Notes: a model not told the origin generated them from the sequence alone. Numbered from the stretch's first letter, positions 52,240-61,709 are shown. The stretch is DNA of 64,000 bases from Quadrisphaera granulorum (GCF_003149145.1 NZ_QGDQ01000008.1:62001-126000), one strand, 5' to 3'. Numbers and translations are program-made.

Positions 52240-53025
52240 GTGGTGCGCATCGCCGTCGTCTCGGACGTCCACGGCAACCTCACCGCCTACCGCGCGGTGC
52301 TCGAGGACGCCGACCGCCGCGGCGCCGACGTCGTCCTCAACCTCGGTGACGTCGCCGGCAAGGGGCCCCGGGGCTCGGAGTGCGTGCAGCTCACGCGCGA
52401 GCGGTGCGCGCTGACGGTGATGGGGAATTGGGAGGTCGTGCTCTCGGACCTGTCTCGCCGCATGACGCACCCGGGCATGCAGTGGTGGCGCGCGGAGCTG
52501 TCCGACGACGACCGTGCCTGGATGCGCACCCTGCCCCTGGCGCACCACCTGCTGCTGTCGGGGCGGCAGGTGCGGTTCGTGCACGCCTCCACCGACAGCC
52601 CGTTCACGCGCATCTGGCGGCATCACTCGCAGGAGGAGTTCGACTCCTTCTTCGCCGCGACGCCGCTCACGGAGCGCGACGGGCCGACGCCCACGCCCGA
52701 CGTCGTCGTCTACGGAGACCTCCACCACGCGTACAGCGAGGTCATCGACGGGCGCACGCTCATCAACTGCGGCTCGGCGGGCAACCCCCTCGACGAGGAC
52801 CCCCAGCTCAGCTACCTCCTGCTGGAGGGCGAGCTCGACTCCCCGGAACGCGCCCCCTTCAGCTACCAGTTCGTGCGGGTGCCGTACGACGTCGACGCCG
52901 AGGTCGCCGTGGCGCGAGACCTGGCGATGCCCCTGGCGCTGGAGTACGAGGTGGAGCTGCGCACGGGCGTGTATCGCTCGCTGCACGTGGAGCGGGGCCT
53001 GCGGACCCCTCCCGCGGAGCACTGA
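52240..53025 (+). CDS. Calcineurin-type metallophosphoesterase
   Basis: 261 residues from GTG 52240 (GTG 52243 is an alternative). Motifs in order: DVHGN near the start, GDVAGKGP, GNWE (MGNWEVVLSD), a HAS(T)D segment and YGDLHHA with final NCGSAGNPLDEDP. The D-x-H, GD-x-x, GN-H/W-E pattern is that of the YfcE/DR1281-type phosphodiesterases. GNH is altered to GNW, as in some relatives. Substrate unknown. Confidence 0.85.
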   Translation: MVRIAVVSDVHGNLTAYRAVLEDADRRGADVVLNLGDVAGKGPRGSECVQLTRERCALTVMGNWEVVLSDLSRRMTHPGMQWWRAELSDDDRAWMRTLPLAHHLLLSGRQVRFVHASTDSPFTRIWRHHSQEEFDSFFAATPLTERDGPTPTPDVVVYGDLHHAYSEVIDGRTLINCGSAGNPLDEDPQLSYLLLEGELDSPERAPFSYQFVRVPYDVDAEVAVARDLAMPLALEYEVELRTGVYRSLHVERGLRTPPAEH

Positions 53026-53062
53026 CGGGGCGCTGTGCGGTCGGTCCCCGATCGGCTCTAGG

Positions 53063-53081
53063 TTAGGCTTGCCTCACCTAA
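53063..53081. promoter_or_regulatory. DtxR/IdeR-type iron box
   Basis: TTAGGCTTGCCTCACCTAA at 53063-53081 agrees with the actinobacterial iron-box consensus at 16 of 19 positions. It precedes the siderophore-binding protein gene by 16 bp, so the operon should be repressed by iron (inference from the known regulon). Confidence 0.85.
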
Positions 53082-53097
53082 CTATCGGGAGAATGCT

Positions 53098-54048
53098 GTG
53101 ACCACCCCTGCCCTCTTCCGCCCGGCCGCCCTCGCGACCGCGCTCCTCTCCGCGGCCCTCCTGGCGGGCTGCTCCGCCGCAGGTGCCAGCTCGTCGAGCG
53201 CCGGATCGGCATCCGAGGCCGCACCTGCCGTGAGCGAGTCCGGCGTCCACGCCGTGACGCACGCCCGCGGCACCACCGAGGTGCCCGATGCCCCGCAGCG
53301 CGTGGTGGTGCTCGAGCCCGTGCAGCTCGACACCGCGGTGGCGCTCGATGTCGTGCCGGTCGGCGCGGCCGTCGTCAACGCGACTGCCGGCGTGCCTGCC
53401 TACCTGGGCGTCGGTGACCGCGTGAAGCCGGTCGGCACGGTCTCCGAGCCCGACCTGGAGGCCATCGCCGCGCTCGCGCCCGACCTCATCCTGGGCACGG
53501 AGGCGCGGCACTCCAAGCTCTACGACCAGCTGTCGCAGATCGCCCCGACGGTCTTCCAGACGTCGCAGACCGACCCCTGGCAGGACAGCGTCCGTCTCGT
53601 CGGCGAGGCCCTTGGCAAGCCCGAGGCGGCCACGGCCGCGCTCGGGACGTACACCCAGCGGTGCGAGCAGGTCCGCAGTGCCCATCCCACGAGCGGCATG
53701 ACCGCGCAGCTGGTGCGCCCCCGCGACGAGACCACGCTCAGCCTCTACAGCCCGACGTCGTTCGCCGGCAGCACCATGGAGTGCGCGGGCCTGACCATCC
53801 CGCCGCGCGAGTGGGCGCAGGGCATCCAGACGGACATCTCCCCGGAGCAGATCGCCCAGGCCAAGGCCGACCTCGTGCTCGTCACCGCGGCCGACCCGGC
53901 CGCGATCCCCGCAGCCATCACCGCCAACCCCGCCGACTTCCCCCGCGTGGTCGCCGTCGACACGAGCTGGTGGATCTCCGGGGTGGGGCCGCTCGGCGGG
54001 CAGAAGGTCCTCGACGACCTCGACAGGATCCTCAGCGCCGGTTCCTGA
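53098..54048 (+). CDS. Iron-siderophore ABC substrate-binding lipoprotein
   Basis: 316 residues from GTG 53098. Lipobox LLAGC with C25. The FecB/FepB fold shows VVVLEPVQLDTAVAL, VGTVSEPDLEAIAALAPDLI and LGTEARHSKLYDQLSQIAPT. The long central part and GVGPLGGQKVLDDLDRIL end are usual. The iron box upstream and two FecCD permeases downstream define an iron-siderophore importer. Confidence 0.9.
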   Translation: MTTPALFRPAALATALLSAALLAGCSAAGASSSSAGSASEAAPAVSESGVHAVTHARGTTEVPDAPQRVVVLEPVQLDTAVALDVVPVGAAVVNATAGVPAYLGVGDRVKPVGTVSEPDLEAIAALAPDLILGTEARHSKLYDQLSQIAPTVFQTSQTDPWQDSVRLVGEALGKPEAATAALGTYTQRCEQVRSAHPTSGMTAQLVRPRDETTLSLYSPTSFAGSTMECAGLTIPPREWAQGIQTDISPEQIAQAKADLVLVTAADPAAIPAAITANPADFPRVVAVDTSWWISGVGPLGGQKVLDDLDRILSAGS

Positions 54049-55181
54049 TGCCACCTCGCTCGCTGGAAGCCGCTGCGCCGTCGTCGTCGTCTTCGCCCGA
54101 GGTCGGATCAGGACGACGACGACGGCGGGCGCCGCTGACCGTCGGTCTGCCCGTCGTCCTGCTCGCGGGGTTTGCCGCGCTGGTGGCGGCCGTGGTGCTG
54201 TCGCTGGCCGTCGGCGCCAAACCGCTGGCGCCGGCAGCGGTGCTGGACGCCCTCGCCGGGCGCGGCAGCGCCGACGCCCAGTACGTCATGGGACTGCGGC
54301 TGCCCCGCACCGCCGCGGCCGTGCTCGCCGGCGCCGCGCTCGCGGTGGCCGGTGCGCTCGTGCAGGGCCTCACCCGCAACCCGCTGGCCGACCCCGGCCT
54401 GCTGGGCGTCAACGCCGGGGCGGCCTTCGCCGTCGCGCTCGGCGTGGCGCTGCTGGGGCTCCACGACCCGTGGTCGGTGCTGTGGCTCGCGCTCTCCGGG
54501 GCGCTCGTGCTCAGTGCGGCCGTCATCGTGGTCGGCGGAGCGGTCGGCGGGGCAGGCAGCGCCGGCAGGTCCGGCGGATCCGGTGCCGCCGGGTCAGTGG
54601 GCGGCGGGTCAGTCGGCGGCGGCGCACTGCGGTTGGTGCTCGCTGGGGTGGCGCTCGGCGCCGCGCTGTCCGGCATCACCACGGGCCTCGTGCTCAGCGA
54701 CCCGGACGCCTTCGACGCGATGCGCAGCTGGAACGCCGGCTCGGTGCTCGGCCGCGGCTGGGACGTGCTGGGGCCGGCGCTGCCGTTCGTGCTGGCGGGT
54801 CTGCTGATCGCCGTCGTGTGCGCCCGCGGCCTCGACGCGCTCTCCCTCGGCGACGACCTCGCCCGCTCCCAGGGCGTCCGCGTCGCACGGCTGCGCCTGG
54901 CGGTGGTGGCCGCGGTGACGCTGCTGGCCGGTGCCGCCACCGCCGTCGCGGGACCGCTCGTGTTCGTGGGGCTGGTGGCGCCGCGCGTGGCGCGGTGGCT
55001 GGTCGGCCCGTCGCTCGGGCGGCTCCTGCCGACCTGCCTGCTGCTCGGTCCGGTGCTCGTGCTCCTCGCCGACGTGATCGGCCGGGTGCTCATCGCCCCC
55101 GCCGAGGTCCCCGTGGGTGTGGTGATCGGCGTGGTCGGCGCCCCGCTGCTCATCGCCGTGGCGCGGCGGAGCACCCGGTGA
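54048..55181 (+). CDS. FecCD-family permease 1
   Basis: 377 residues, one-base overlap with the binding protein. LRLPRTAAAVLAGAALAVAG, QGLTRNPLADPGLLGVNAGA, GITTGLVLSDPDAFDAMRSW and a C-terminal GLVAPRVARWLVGPSLGRLL-type segment are family hallmarks. A glycine-rich loop (about residues 165-195: GGAGSAGRSGGSG...) sits where other members have only a short link. Confidence 0.9.
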   Translation: MPPRSLEAAAPSSSSSPEVGSGRRRRRAPLTVGLPVVLLAGFAALVAAVVLSLAVGAKPLAPAAVLDALAGRGSADAQYVMGLRLPRTAAAVLAGAALAVAGALVQGLTRNPLADPGLLGVNAGAAFAVALGVALLGLHDPWSVLWLALSGALVLSAAVIVVGGAVGGAGSAGRSGGSGAAGSVGGGSVGGGALRLVLAGVALGAALSGITTGLVLSDPDAFDAMRSWNAGSVLGRGWDVLGPALPFVLAGLLIAVVCARGLDALSLGDDLARSQGVRVARLRLAVVAAVTLLAGAATAVAGPLVFVGLVAPRVARWLVGPSLGRLLPTCLLLGPVLVLLADVIGRVLIAPAEVPVGVVIGVVGAPLLIAVARRSTR

Positions 55182-56200
55182 GCGCGCTGACGGGTGCTGT
55201 AGTGAGGGCGCTGAGGCCGCAGCGCCGGCGATCGCGCGGAGCGGTGGTGGGCGCCGCGCTCGTCGTCGTCGTCCTCGTCCTGCTGGTGGTGAGCCTCGGG
55301 CTGGGGCAGTTCCGGCTGTCGCCGGCGCAGGTGGTCGCGGCGCTGACCGGAGACGGGCTCGGGCACGTGGTGGTGGTGCAGTGGCGGCTGCCGCGGGCGC
55401 TAGCGGCGGTGGTGCTGGGGTTCGGGCTGGCGGTGGCCGGGGCGCTGTTCCAGACCGTGACGCGCAACCCGCTGGCCAGCCCCGACGTGGTCGGGCTCGC
55501 GCACGGGGCGTTCACCGGCGTGCTCGTGGCGCTGGTGCTCGGTGCCGGGAGCTGGCTGACCCTCACGGCGAGCGCCGTGGCCGGCGGGCTGTCGGCGGCG
55601 CTGGCGGTATGGCTGCTGGCCAGCGGGGGAGCGGTCGGAGGGCTGCGGCTGGTGGTGGTCGGCATCGGGGTCTCGGCGCTGCTCGCGTCGGTGAACACGT
55701 GGCTGCTGCTCCAGGTGGAGCTCGACGTGGCGATGTTCGCCTCCGCGTGGGGCGCCGGGTCGCTCAACGGTGTGACCGCCGTGCAGACCACTCCCGCCGC
55801 GGTGGTGACGGCCCTGCTGGTGGTCGGCGCGCTGACGCTGACGACGTCCCTACGACAGCTGGACCTCGGAGACGACGTGGCCGCCGCCACCGGCGTGCGC
55901 GTGGCGCTGGTGCGAGGGGTGGCGCTGCTGCTCGGCGTGCTGCTCGTGTGCGTGGCCACGGCCGTGGTCGGGCCGGTGGCGTTCGTGGCGCTGGTGTCAC
56001 CGCACGTCGCGCGGCGCCTCGCCCGCACGCCTCACCAGCCGCTGCTGCTGTCCGGGCTGGTGGGGGCGCTGCTGCTGCTCGCCTCCGACGTGGTGGCGCA
56101 GCACGTGCTGCCCGTGCCGCTGCCCGCGGGCGTGGTGACGGTGTCGCTGGGCGGCGCCTACCTCGTGCACCTCGTGGCGCGGGAGGTGCGGCGGCGTTGA
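55178..56200 (+). CDS. FecCD-family permease 2
   Basis: 340 residues from GTG 55178 (4-bp overlap). WRLPRALAAVVLGFGLAVAG, QTVTRNPLASPDVVGLAHGA and ALVSPHVARRLARTPHQPLL. It pairs with permease 1. No ATPase of the FecE/FepC type follows in the window; one must be supplied elsewhere. A hairpin follows the stop. Confidence 0.9.
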   Translation: MSALTGAVVRALRPQRRRSRGAVVGAALVVVVLVLLVVSLGLGQFRLSPAQVVAALTGDGLGHVVVVQWRLPRALAAVVLGFGLAVAGALFQTVTRNPLASPDVVGLAHGAFTGVLVALVLGAGSWLTLTASAVAGGLSAALAVWLLASGGAVGGLRLVVVGIGVSALLASVNTWLLLQVELDVAMFASAWGAGSLNGVTAVQTTPAAVVTALLVVGALTLTTSLRQLDLGDDVAAATGVRVALVRGVALLLGVLLVCVATAVVGPVAFVALVSPHVARRLARTPHQPLLLSGLVGALLLLASDVVAQHVLPVPLPAGVVTVSLGGAYLVHLVAREVRRR

Positions 56201-56226
56201 CGTCTCGCGCAACGGCGGGGTGGTCA

Positions 56227-56293
56227 CAGCGGCGTGCAGAAGTCCCGGATCGGGCCCCCTGAGGCGGTCTGCGGCGACTTCTGCACGCCGCTG
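56227..56293. terminator. Long inverted repeat after the iron operon
   Basis: CAGCGGCGTGCAGAAGTC (56227-56244) and its exact complement (56276-56293) enclose a 31-nt loop. It can act as a terminator, 27 bp after the permease stop; the long loop is not typical of a simple terminator. Confidence 0.65.
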
Positions 56294-56341
56294 CTACCAG
56301 GGTCTGGCTCTGGCCGCTGGTTGGATCGGCGCGTGATCGGA

Positions 56342-56842
56342 ATGGACAGCTCGGACAGCTCAGGTAGCTCAGACAGCACGGACAGCTCGGAAGCGTGGCG
56401 TGGGGACAAGGTGGGCGCGGCACTCCGCGGGGAGAACCCCCGCGTCTTCGCGCGGCTCCCGGCCTCCTTCGCCGCCATGGGTGACACGCAGTTCCTGCCC
56501 GGGTACTGCGTGCTGCTCACCGACGACCCGGCGGCCACGCGCCTGTCGGACCTGAGCACGGCAGCACGTCGCGACTACATGGACAGCGTCGCCGCGCTCG
56601 CCGCAGCGGTGGAAGGCGCCTGCGCCGCTGCTGATCCTGCCTTCCGGCGCGTCAACATCGAGATCCTCGGCAACGCCAGCCCGTACCTGCACACCCACAT
56701 CTGGCCCCGCTACGAGTGGGAGCCGGCCGACGTGGTCCGGCGCCCGGTCTGGGTCTACCCGATCGAGCGGTGGCACGAGCCCGCCACCGCGCTCGGACCC
56801 CAGCACGACCCACTCCGGCGGGCCATCGCGGAGCGCCTGTGA
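56342..56842 (+). CDS. HIT-superfamily hydrolase
   Basis: 166 residues from ATG 56342. The HIT motif is YLHTHIWPRYEWEP (H-x-H-x-x-P), preceded by RRVNIEILGNASP. The first 20 residues are a Ser/Asp repeat (DSSDSSGSSDSTDSSE), coded by near-9-bp repeats. It is like diadenosine tetraphosphate hydrolases; the third His of the triad is not evident as the motif is H-T-H-I-W. Confidence 0.75.
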   Translation: MDSSDSSGSSDSTDSSEAWRGDKVGAALRGENPRVFARLPASFAAMGDTQFLPGYCVLLTDDPAATRLSDLSTAARRDYMDSVAALAAAVEGACAAADPAFRRVNIEILGNASPYLHTHIWPRYEWEPADVVRRPVWVYPIERWHEPATALGPQHDPLRRAIAERL

Positions 56843-56886
56843 TCGTGACGGCGCTCGCCGTCGTCGTCCTCAGGTGAGGTCCGAGC

Positions 56887-57528
56887 TCATGCGCCGAGCA
56901 GGAGCGAGGTCGCCAGTGCGGCCATCATCACGGCGATGATCCCGTCCAGCACCCGCCACGCCACGGGCTTGGCGAACAGCGGCCGCAGCAGTCGCGCGCC
57001 GAAGCCCAGCGCGGTGAACCAGATGACGCTGCCGGCGCCAGCGCCCGCGCCGAACCACCAGCGCTCGTCGCCGTGGGTGCTGGCGATGGAACCCAGCAGC
57101 ACCACCGTGTCGAGGTACACGTGCGGGTTGAGCCACGTCAGCGCCAGGCACGTGACGAGCGCGGCGGTCAGCGCGGTCCCGCTGCCGGTGGTGTCGGCGC
57201 GCAGCGCAGCCGCCTCACCGTCGGCGGGGCGCAGCGCGCGGCGGGCGGCGAGCACGGCGTAGCCGGCGAGCACCACCGCCCCCAGCACCCTGACGACGAC
57301 GAGCGCCGCAGGCCACGCCTGCAGCGCCTCTCCCGCTCCGGCGACCCCGGCGAGGATGAGCACGAGGTCGGACAGGGCACAGATGGCGACGACGCCCAGC
57401 ACGTGCTCCCCGCGCAGCCCCTGGCGCAGCACGAAGGCGTTCTGTGCGCCGATCGCCACGATGAGCGACAGGCCCAGGCCGAGGCCGGAGGCCGCGGCGA
57501 TGAGGTGGGGGTCGGACGTCTGGATCAC
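56887..57528 (-). CDS. LysE/ArgO-type amino-acid exporter
   Basis: 213 residues. Six hydrophobic segments; [20 protein letters not shown] and [20 protein letters not shown] are the LysE signatures. It exports basic amino acids (lysine or arginine) out of the cytoplasm. It is divergent from a LysR-type gene 80 bp away, the LysG/ArgP layout. Confidence 0.9.
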   Translation of the reverse strand: MIQTSDPHLIAAASGLGLGLSLIVAIGAQNAFVLRQGLRGEHVLGVVAICALSDLVLILAGVAGAGEALQAWPAALVVVRVLGAVVLAGYAVLAARRALRPADGEAAALRADTTGSGTALTAALVTCLALTWLNPHVYLDTVVLLGSIASTHGDERWWFGAGAGAGSVIWFTALGFGARLLRPLFAKPVAWRVLDGIIAVMMAALATSLLLGA

Positions 57529-57579
57529 GCTGTCGACGCTAGGCAGAGCCGGTGTTGCAGTCCATCGACATCTTCTGCA

Positions 57580-57608
57580 GTTGGTGAAGCATTGCTTAAC
57601 ATCAGGGC
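57580..57608 (+). promoter_or_regulatory. Leaderless promoter with GAAGCATTGCTT motif
   Basis: TAACAT (57597-57602) is 6 nt from ATG 57609. Overlapping it is the near-palindrome TGAAGCATTGCTTAA (57585-57599), a candidate LysR-type binding site for the exporter and its regulator. Confidence 0.55.
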
Positions 57609-58559
57609 ATGGACCTGGACCTCGGGCAGCTGCGGGCGCTGGCCGCCGTCGTCGACGCGGGCACCCTGGAAGCGGGAGCGCGCCATCTGCACATCACCAC
57701 CTCGGCGGTCAGTCAGCGGCTGCGGGCGCTGGAGCAGGCCACCGGGCGGGTGCTGCTCGTGCGCTCGCGGCCGGTGCGGCCGACGGCGTCGGGGGAGCGG
57801 GTGCTGCAGCTGGCGCGGCAGGTGTCTCTGCTCGTGGCCGACACGACGGCGGCGCTGGGAGGCGCCGCCGACGACGAGCCGGGCCGTGGCGGGGCGGACG
57901 ACGGGCGCTGGGTGCGGCCGCCGGTGCTGCCGATCGCCGTGAACGCCGACTCCCTCGCCACCTGGGTGCTGCCCGCGCTCGCGCACCTCGCCGGGCCCGA
58001 GGCCGAGGTGTGCCTGGACCTGCGCCGGGAGGACCAGTCGTACACGGCCCGGTTGCTGCGCGACGGGTCCGTAGTGGGTGCCATCACCTCCGACGCGGAG
58101 GTGGTACCCGGCTGCTCGGTGCAGCCGCTGGGCGCGCTGCGCTACCTCGCGGTGGCGACACCCGAGGTGGTGGACCGCTGGTTCGCCGATGGCGTCACGG
58201 GGGAGGCGTTGCGGCGGGCCCCCGTCGTCGTCTTCGACCGCGACGACGAACTGCAGGACGTCTGGCTTGCCGCGCGAGCCTCGGCTGCCGGTGCGGGGGA
58301 GCGACTCGATCCGCCGCGCCACCACGTGCCGGCGTCCATCGACTTCTCCGAGGCCGTGAAGCTCGGGTGGGGGTGGGCGCTGCTGCCGCAGGCGCACGCG
58401 AGCGGCGACCTGGCGTCCGGGCGGCTCGTGCAGCTCGACGAGGCCCCGGTGGACGTGCCGCTGTACTGGCAGCAGTGGAAGCTGCGCAGCCCCGCACTCG
58501 ATGCCGTGGCGTCGGCGCTTGTCACGGCAGCCCGCGCCGCCCTGGTCCCCATTTCGTGA
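57609..58559 (+). CDS. LysR-family regulator, LysG/ArgP type
   Basis: 316 residues. [43 protein letters not shown]; effector domain with [20 protein letters not shown] and [20 protein letters not shown]. These are the marks of ArgP/LysG, which activate the LysE-type exporter when lysine or arginine rises. The exporter is divergent here. The stop codon is part of a REP-like repeat. Confidence 0.9.
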   Translation: MDLDLGQLRALAAVVDAGTLEAGARHLHITTSAVSQRLRALEQATGRVLLVRSRPVRPTASGERVLQLARQVSLLVADTTAALGGAADDEPGRGGADDGRWVRPPVLPIAVNADSLATWVLPALAHLAGPEAEVCLDLRREDQSYTARLLRDGSVVGAITSDAEVVPGCSVQPLGALRYLAVATPEVVDRWFADGVTGEALRRAPVVVFDRDDELQDVWLAARASAAGAGERLDPPRHHVPASIDFSEAVKLGWGWALLPQAHASGDLASGRLVQLDEAPVDVPLYWQQWKLRSPALDAVASALVTAARAALVPIS

Positions 58560-58668
58560 TCATGGACGCTGTGCGTAAACCCGGCCGTGATCATGGGCGA
58601 TCGGCCACCGTCGAGTGGCCAATCGCCCATGATCACGGTGGGAAAGTGCTTCGGAGGTCCATGATCAC
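58556..58668. repeat. Palindromic intergenic repeat, family A, copy 1
   Basis: GTGATCATGGAC (58556-) and GTCCATGATCAC (-58668) bound a nested structure: CGTGATCATGGGCGAT-c-GGCCAC pairs with GTGGCC-a-ATCGCCCATGATCACG across 6 nt. Related pieces are at 62783-62843 and 63424-63453. Confidence 0.75.
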
Positions 58669-58704
58669 CGAGGGGTGTCGGGGACGCCTCTAGGGTTGAC
58701 CCCT

Positions 58705-60075
58705 GTGAGCAGCACGACCTCCTCGACGAGCGCCCCCGTGACGATGCGACGCCTCGACCTGCGCGGCCAGCACGTCGACGCGCGCGAGCTGCGCAGCCGC
58801 ATGCCGCGCGCCGAGGTCGACGTCGAGGCGGCGCTCGCCGTCGTCCGTCCCGTGGTCGAGCAGGTCCGCGAGGGTGGCGCGGACGCCGTCCGCGCGCTGG
58901 GCGAGAAGTTCGACGGCGTCCGCGTCACCGACCTGCGCGTCCCGGCGGCGGCGCTGACCGAGGCGCTGGACGCCCTCACCGCCGAGCGGCCGGCCGTCCG
59001 CGCCGCCCTCGAGGAGTCGATCCGCCGCGCACGGCGCGTGCACGCCGACCAGCGCCGCACCGACGTGGTGACGAAGGTGGTCGAGGGTGGCACCGTCACC
59101 GAGCGCTTCGTGCCCGTTCAGCGCGTGGGGCTGTACGTGCCCGGTGGTGTCGCGCCGCTGCCCAGCAGCGTGGTGATGAACGTCGTCCCGGCGCAGGAGG
59201 CCGGCGTGGAGAGCCTCGCCGTCGCTACCCCACCCCGCCGCGGCAACGGCCCTGACGCTGCCCTGCCCGACCCGACCATCCTCGCCGCGTGCGCTCTGCT
59301 CGGCGTCGAGGAGGTCTACGCCGTCGGGGGGGCGCAGGCCGTGGCGATGTTCGCCCTCGGCGCGCGCGAGGTCGACGGCTCGCAGAGCTGCCCCCCGGTC
59401 GACCTCGTCACCGGCCCCGGCAACATCTACGTCACCGCCGCCAAGCGCCTGCTGCGCGGGGTCATCGGCACCGACGCCGAGGCCGGCCCCTCGGAGGTCG
59501 CCGTCCTCGCTGACGACACGGCCGACCCCGAGCACGTCGCCGCCGACCTCATCAGCCAGGCCGAGCACGGTGAGGCCTCCGCCGCGGTGCTCGTCACCGA
59601 TAGCGCGGACCTGGCCGACGCCGTCGACGAGGCCCTCGCCCGCCGCGTCCCGGCGACGCGCCACGGCGAGCGGATCGCCGTGGCCCTGGCCGGCCCGCAG
59701 TCGCTGGTGGTGCTGGTCGACGACGTCGAGGCGGGCCTTGCCGTCGTCGATGCGTACGGCAGCGAGCACCTGGAGATCCAGACGCGTGACGCCGCGCGCG
59801 TGGCGGCGCGGGTGAGCAACGCCGGCGCCGTCTTCGTGGGGCCGTACGCCCCCGTCTCGCTCGGCGACTACTGCGCCGGGTCCAACCACGTGCTGCCCAC
59901 CGGCGGCACGTGCGCGCACACCGCTGGTCTGAGCGTCGCGACGTTCCTGCGCGGCATCCACGTGGTCGAGTACACACGGGAGGCGCTGGCCGACGTCGCC
60001 CCCCACGTGCTGGCCCTCGCGAACGCCGAGGACCTGCCCGCCCACGGCGAGGCCGTCTCCGCCCGACTCACCTGA
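58705..60075 (+). CDS. hisD: Histidinol dehydrogenase
   Basis: 456 residues from GTG 58705; TAGGGT ends 8 nt before it. ATG 58744 is the alternative. [59 protein letters not shown] (His of the zinc site) and [19 protein letters not shown] are family hallmarks. It oxidises histidinol to histidine with NAD. No other his genes follow; a toxin gene lies next to it on the other strand. Confidence 0.93.
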   Translation: MSSTTSSTSAPVTMRRLDLRGQHVDARELRSRMPRAEVDVEAALAVVRPVVEQVREGGADAVRALGEKFDGVRVTDLRVPAAALTEALDALTAERPAVRAALEESIRRARRVHADQRRTDVVTKVVEGGTVTERFVPVQRVGLYVPGGVAPLPSSVVMNVVPAQEAGVESLAVATPPRRGNGPDAALPDPTILAACALLGVEEVYAVGGAQAVAMFALGAREVDGSQSCPPVDLVTGPGNIYVTAAKRLLRGVIGTDAEAGPSEVAVLADDTADPEHVAADLISQAEHGEASAAVLVTDSADLADAVDEALARRVPATRHGERIAVALAGPQSLVVLVDDVEAGLAVVDAYGSEHLEIQTRDAARVAARVSNAGAVFVGPYAPVSLGDYCAGSNHVLPTGGTCAHTAGLSVATFLRGIHVVEYTREALADVAPHVLALANAEDLPAHGEAVSARLT

Positions 60076-60102
60076 CAGGCGCCTGCGGGTGGTCGTGCGC
60101 GG

Positions 60103-60507
60103 TCAGGGCGTCTCCCACCCGGGACTCAGCGTCGGGAGTCCCAGCCGGGTCGCCGCGGCGAGCAGCCGAACGTCGTAGGCCACTACGACGTCCGCGCTGA
60201 GCCTCAGTGCGGTCGCGAGGTGCAGGGCGTCCAGGCTGCGCAGGGAGGCGTCGGGCAGCAACCCGGCCTCCGTGAACAGTGCGCGGTCGGGCTCGGCCAG
60301 GTCGACGCGCTGCAGCAGGGCGGTCACACGTGTCTGTTCCACGCCCCGGCGCACGGCGAGTCGCCGCAGCTCCGTCTCTGCCAGGCTGCTCGAGGAGATG
60401 CTGCCCCCGGCGCTGACCACGGCGTTGAGGTGGTCGGCGAGCTGGCTCGACTCCGCCTCGGCCACCAGCAGCTTCGCGAGAGCAGAGGTGTCTGCGTAGG
60501 TGCTCAC
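60103..60507 (-). CDS. vapC: PIN-domain toxin (VapC type)
   Basis: 134 residues from GTG 60507. The acidic site D6 (YADTSAL), E44 (LAETELR), D93 (SLDALHLATA) and D112 (YDVRL) is complete. VapC proteins cut RNA and are held inactive by a partner antitoxin; the partner gene overlaps by 4 bp upstream. Targets unknown. Confidence 0.88.
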   Translation of the reverse strand: MSTYADTSALAKLLVAEAESSQLADHLNAVVSAGGSISSSSLAETELRRLAVRRGVEQTRVTALLQRVDLAEPDRALFTEAGLLPDASLRSLDALHLATALRLSADVVVAYDVRLLAAATRLGLPTLSPGWETP

Positions 60508-60779
60508 CTGTCGGCGCGGAGCTCGTCGAGGTCCTCGAGGACGCCCCGAGCGTCGTCACCCTCCGGCGCTGGACGGGTCGAGGCAGGAGGGGGGGAGAAG
60601 GGCTCGCGGGAGATGGCGCGTCGCACCGTCAGACCGGGAGCCGACTCCGGACGACCCGCGGGGACGAGGCGCGCTACCACAGCACCGAAGTTGGTCACCT
60701 GGAAGCTCTCGCCCGCCGCCACCCGGCGGAGCACCTCGCTGCTGTTGTTGCGGAGGTCCCGGTGAGCGATGTTCTCCAC
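60504..60779 (-). CDS. Phd/YefM-type antitoxin
   Basis: 91 residues from GTG 60779 (GAGGAG 5 nt before). ENIAHRDLRNNSSEVLRRVA and GESFQVTNFGAVVARLVP mark the Phd DNA-binding head; the tail is disordered and Pro-rich (PPPASTRPAPEGDD), the toxin-binding part. It and its toxin likely repress their promoter at the three 13-bp repeats 27-64 bp upstream. Confidence 0.88.
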   Translation of the reverse strand: MENIAHRDLRNNSSEVLRRVAAGESFQVTNFGAVVARLVPAGRPESAPGLTVRRAISREPFSPPPASTRPAPEGDDARGVLEDLDELRADR

Positions 60780-60805
60780 GTCAGCTCCTCGACCGCTCGT
60801 CACGA

Positions 60806-60843
60806 CCGTGTGCAACGCCCGTGTGCAACGCCCGTGTGCAACG
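60806..60843. repeat. Three 13-bp tandem repeats before the toxin-antitoxin pair
   Basis: CCGTGTGCAACGC twice (60806-60818, 60819-60831) and CCGTGTGCAACG (60832-60843). They lie just upstream of the antitoxin start, where Phd-type proteins bind. Confidence 0.75.
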
Positions 60844-61039
60844 GTCGTGCATCCTGTAGCAAACGTAGCAGGATGCCGGTCTCGACGGGTGTCGGTGGCG
60901 GGTGCTGGGATCGGGGCATGAGCCGCCGCTCCCATCCGTGGCCCGCGGGCCTGCCGTGCTGGACCGACCTCGCCACCGACGACGCGGCGCCCACCGCGTC
61001 AAGCGGCGGCGTGGCCAGCGCGCCGCAGCCCGACAGGTC

Positions 61040-61663
61040 GTGACGGCTCCCGGAGGGTCGCCGGACACCCAGGACGACCCCGGCGCGCTGGTCGGCGCTG
61101 CCGTGCGCGCCCGGCGCACGGCCGCGGGGCTGTCGGTGGCTGAGCTCGCCCGGCGCGCGCAGGTGTCGGGACCGTTCGTCAGCCAGCTCGAGGGCGGCCG
61201 CTCGTCGGTGAGCATCCCGGTGCTCTACCGGCTCGCCTCGGCGCTCGGCTGCGCCGCCAACGACCTCCTGCCGCTCACCGGGGAGGTCCGCCGCACCACG
61301 CGCGCGGGCGAGGGCCCCCGCTACCGGGTCAGCGACGACGACGACGAGGGGCGTCCGCCCCAGCGCTCCCGCCTGCTGACGCGCACTGGGGAGGGCGTGC
61401 TGCTGGAGGCGCACCACTACGTCATCCACCCCGGCGACGCCGAGCAGGACTGGTTCTCCCAGTCGGGGGAGGTGTTCGTGCACGTGCTGCGCGGTGCGCT
61501 GACCGTCGAGTTCGCCGACGGCACGAGCACCGACCTCGGCGCGGGCGACTCGCTGCACCACGAGGGCGACGTCCCGCACCGCTGGGTGCTGCGCCCGGGC
61601 CCCGACGGCGACGTCCAGCCGGTCGAGGCCCTCGCCGTCGTCACCGCGGCGAGGAAGCCGTAA
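61040..61663 (+). CDS. XRE-family regulator with C-terminal cupin
   Basis: 207 residues from GTG 61040. HTH AAVRARRTAAGLSVAELARR, VSGPFVSQLEGGRSSVSIPV; C-terminal cupin DWFSQSGEVFVHVLRGALTV and GDSLHHEGDVPHRW. PuuR-like regulators of this design control small-molecule oxidation genes. The next gene is an oxygenase with a palindrome at its start, its probable target. No ribosome site is obvious before GTG 61040, so the start is uncertain. Confidence 0.88.
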   Translation: MTAPGGSPDTQDDPGALVGAAVRARRTAAGLSVAELARRAQVSGPFVSQLEGGRSSVSIPVLYRLASALGCAANDLLPLTGEVRRTTRAGEGPRYRVSDDDDEGRPPQRSRLLTRTGEGVLLEAHHYVIHPGDAEQDWFSQSGEVFVHVLRGALTVEFADGTSTDLGAGDSLHHEGDVPHRWVLRPGPDGDVQPVEALAVVTAARKP

Positions 61664-61682
61664 CGCTGGTGTCACCCATAGG

Positions 61683-61702
61683 TCGTAAGTAGCACTTACG
61701 AT
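61683..61702. promoter_or_regulatory. Operator and leaderless promoter of oxygenase 3
   Basis: TCGTAAGT-AGC-ACTTACGA (61683-61701) is a perfect 8-bp-arm palindrome. TACGAT (61697-61702) is 7 nt from ATG 61710, so a protein on the palindrome would block the promoter. The XRE-cupin regulator is adjacent upstream. Confidence 0.65.
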
Positions 61703-61709
61703 CAGGGTC

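Noticed and set aside
56227-56293. Riboswitch after the iron operon
   Set aside because: It follows the stop codon and precedes a gene without metal or cofactor link; a plain long inverted repeat explains it.
34660-56880. Shared string GCCGTCGTCGTCCTCAG at about 34662 and 56859
   Set aside because: Low-complexity GTC/GCC composition is common here; the flanks do not match.
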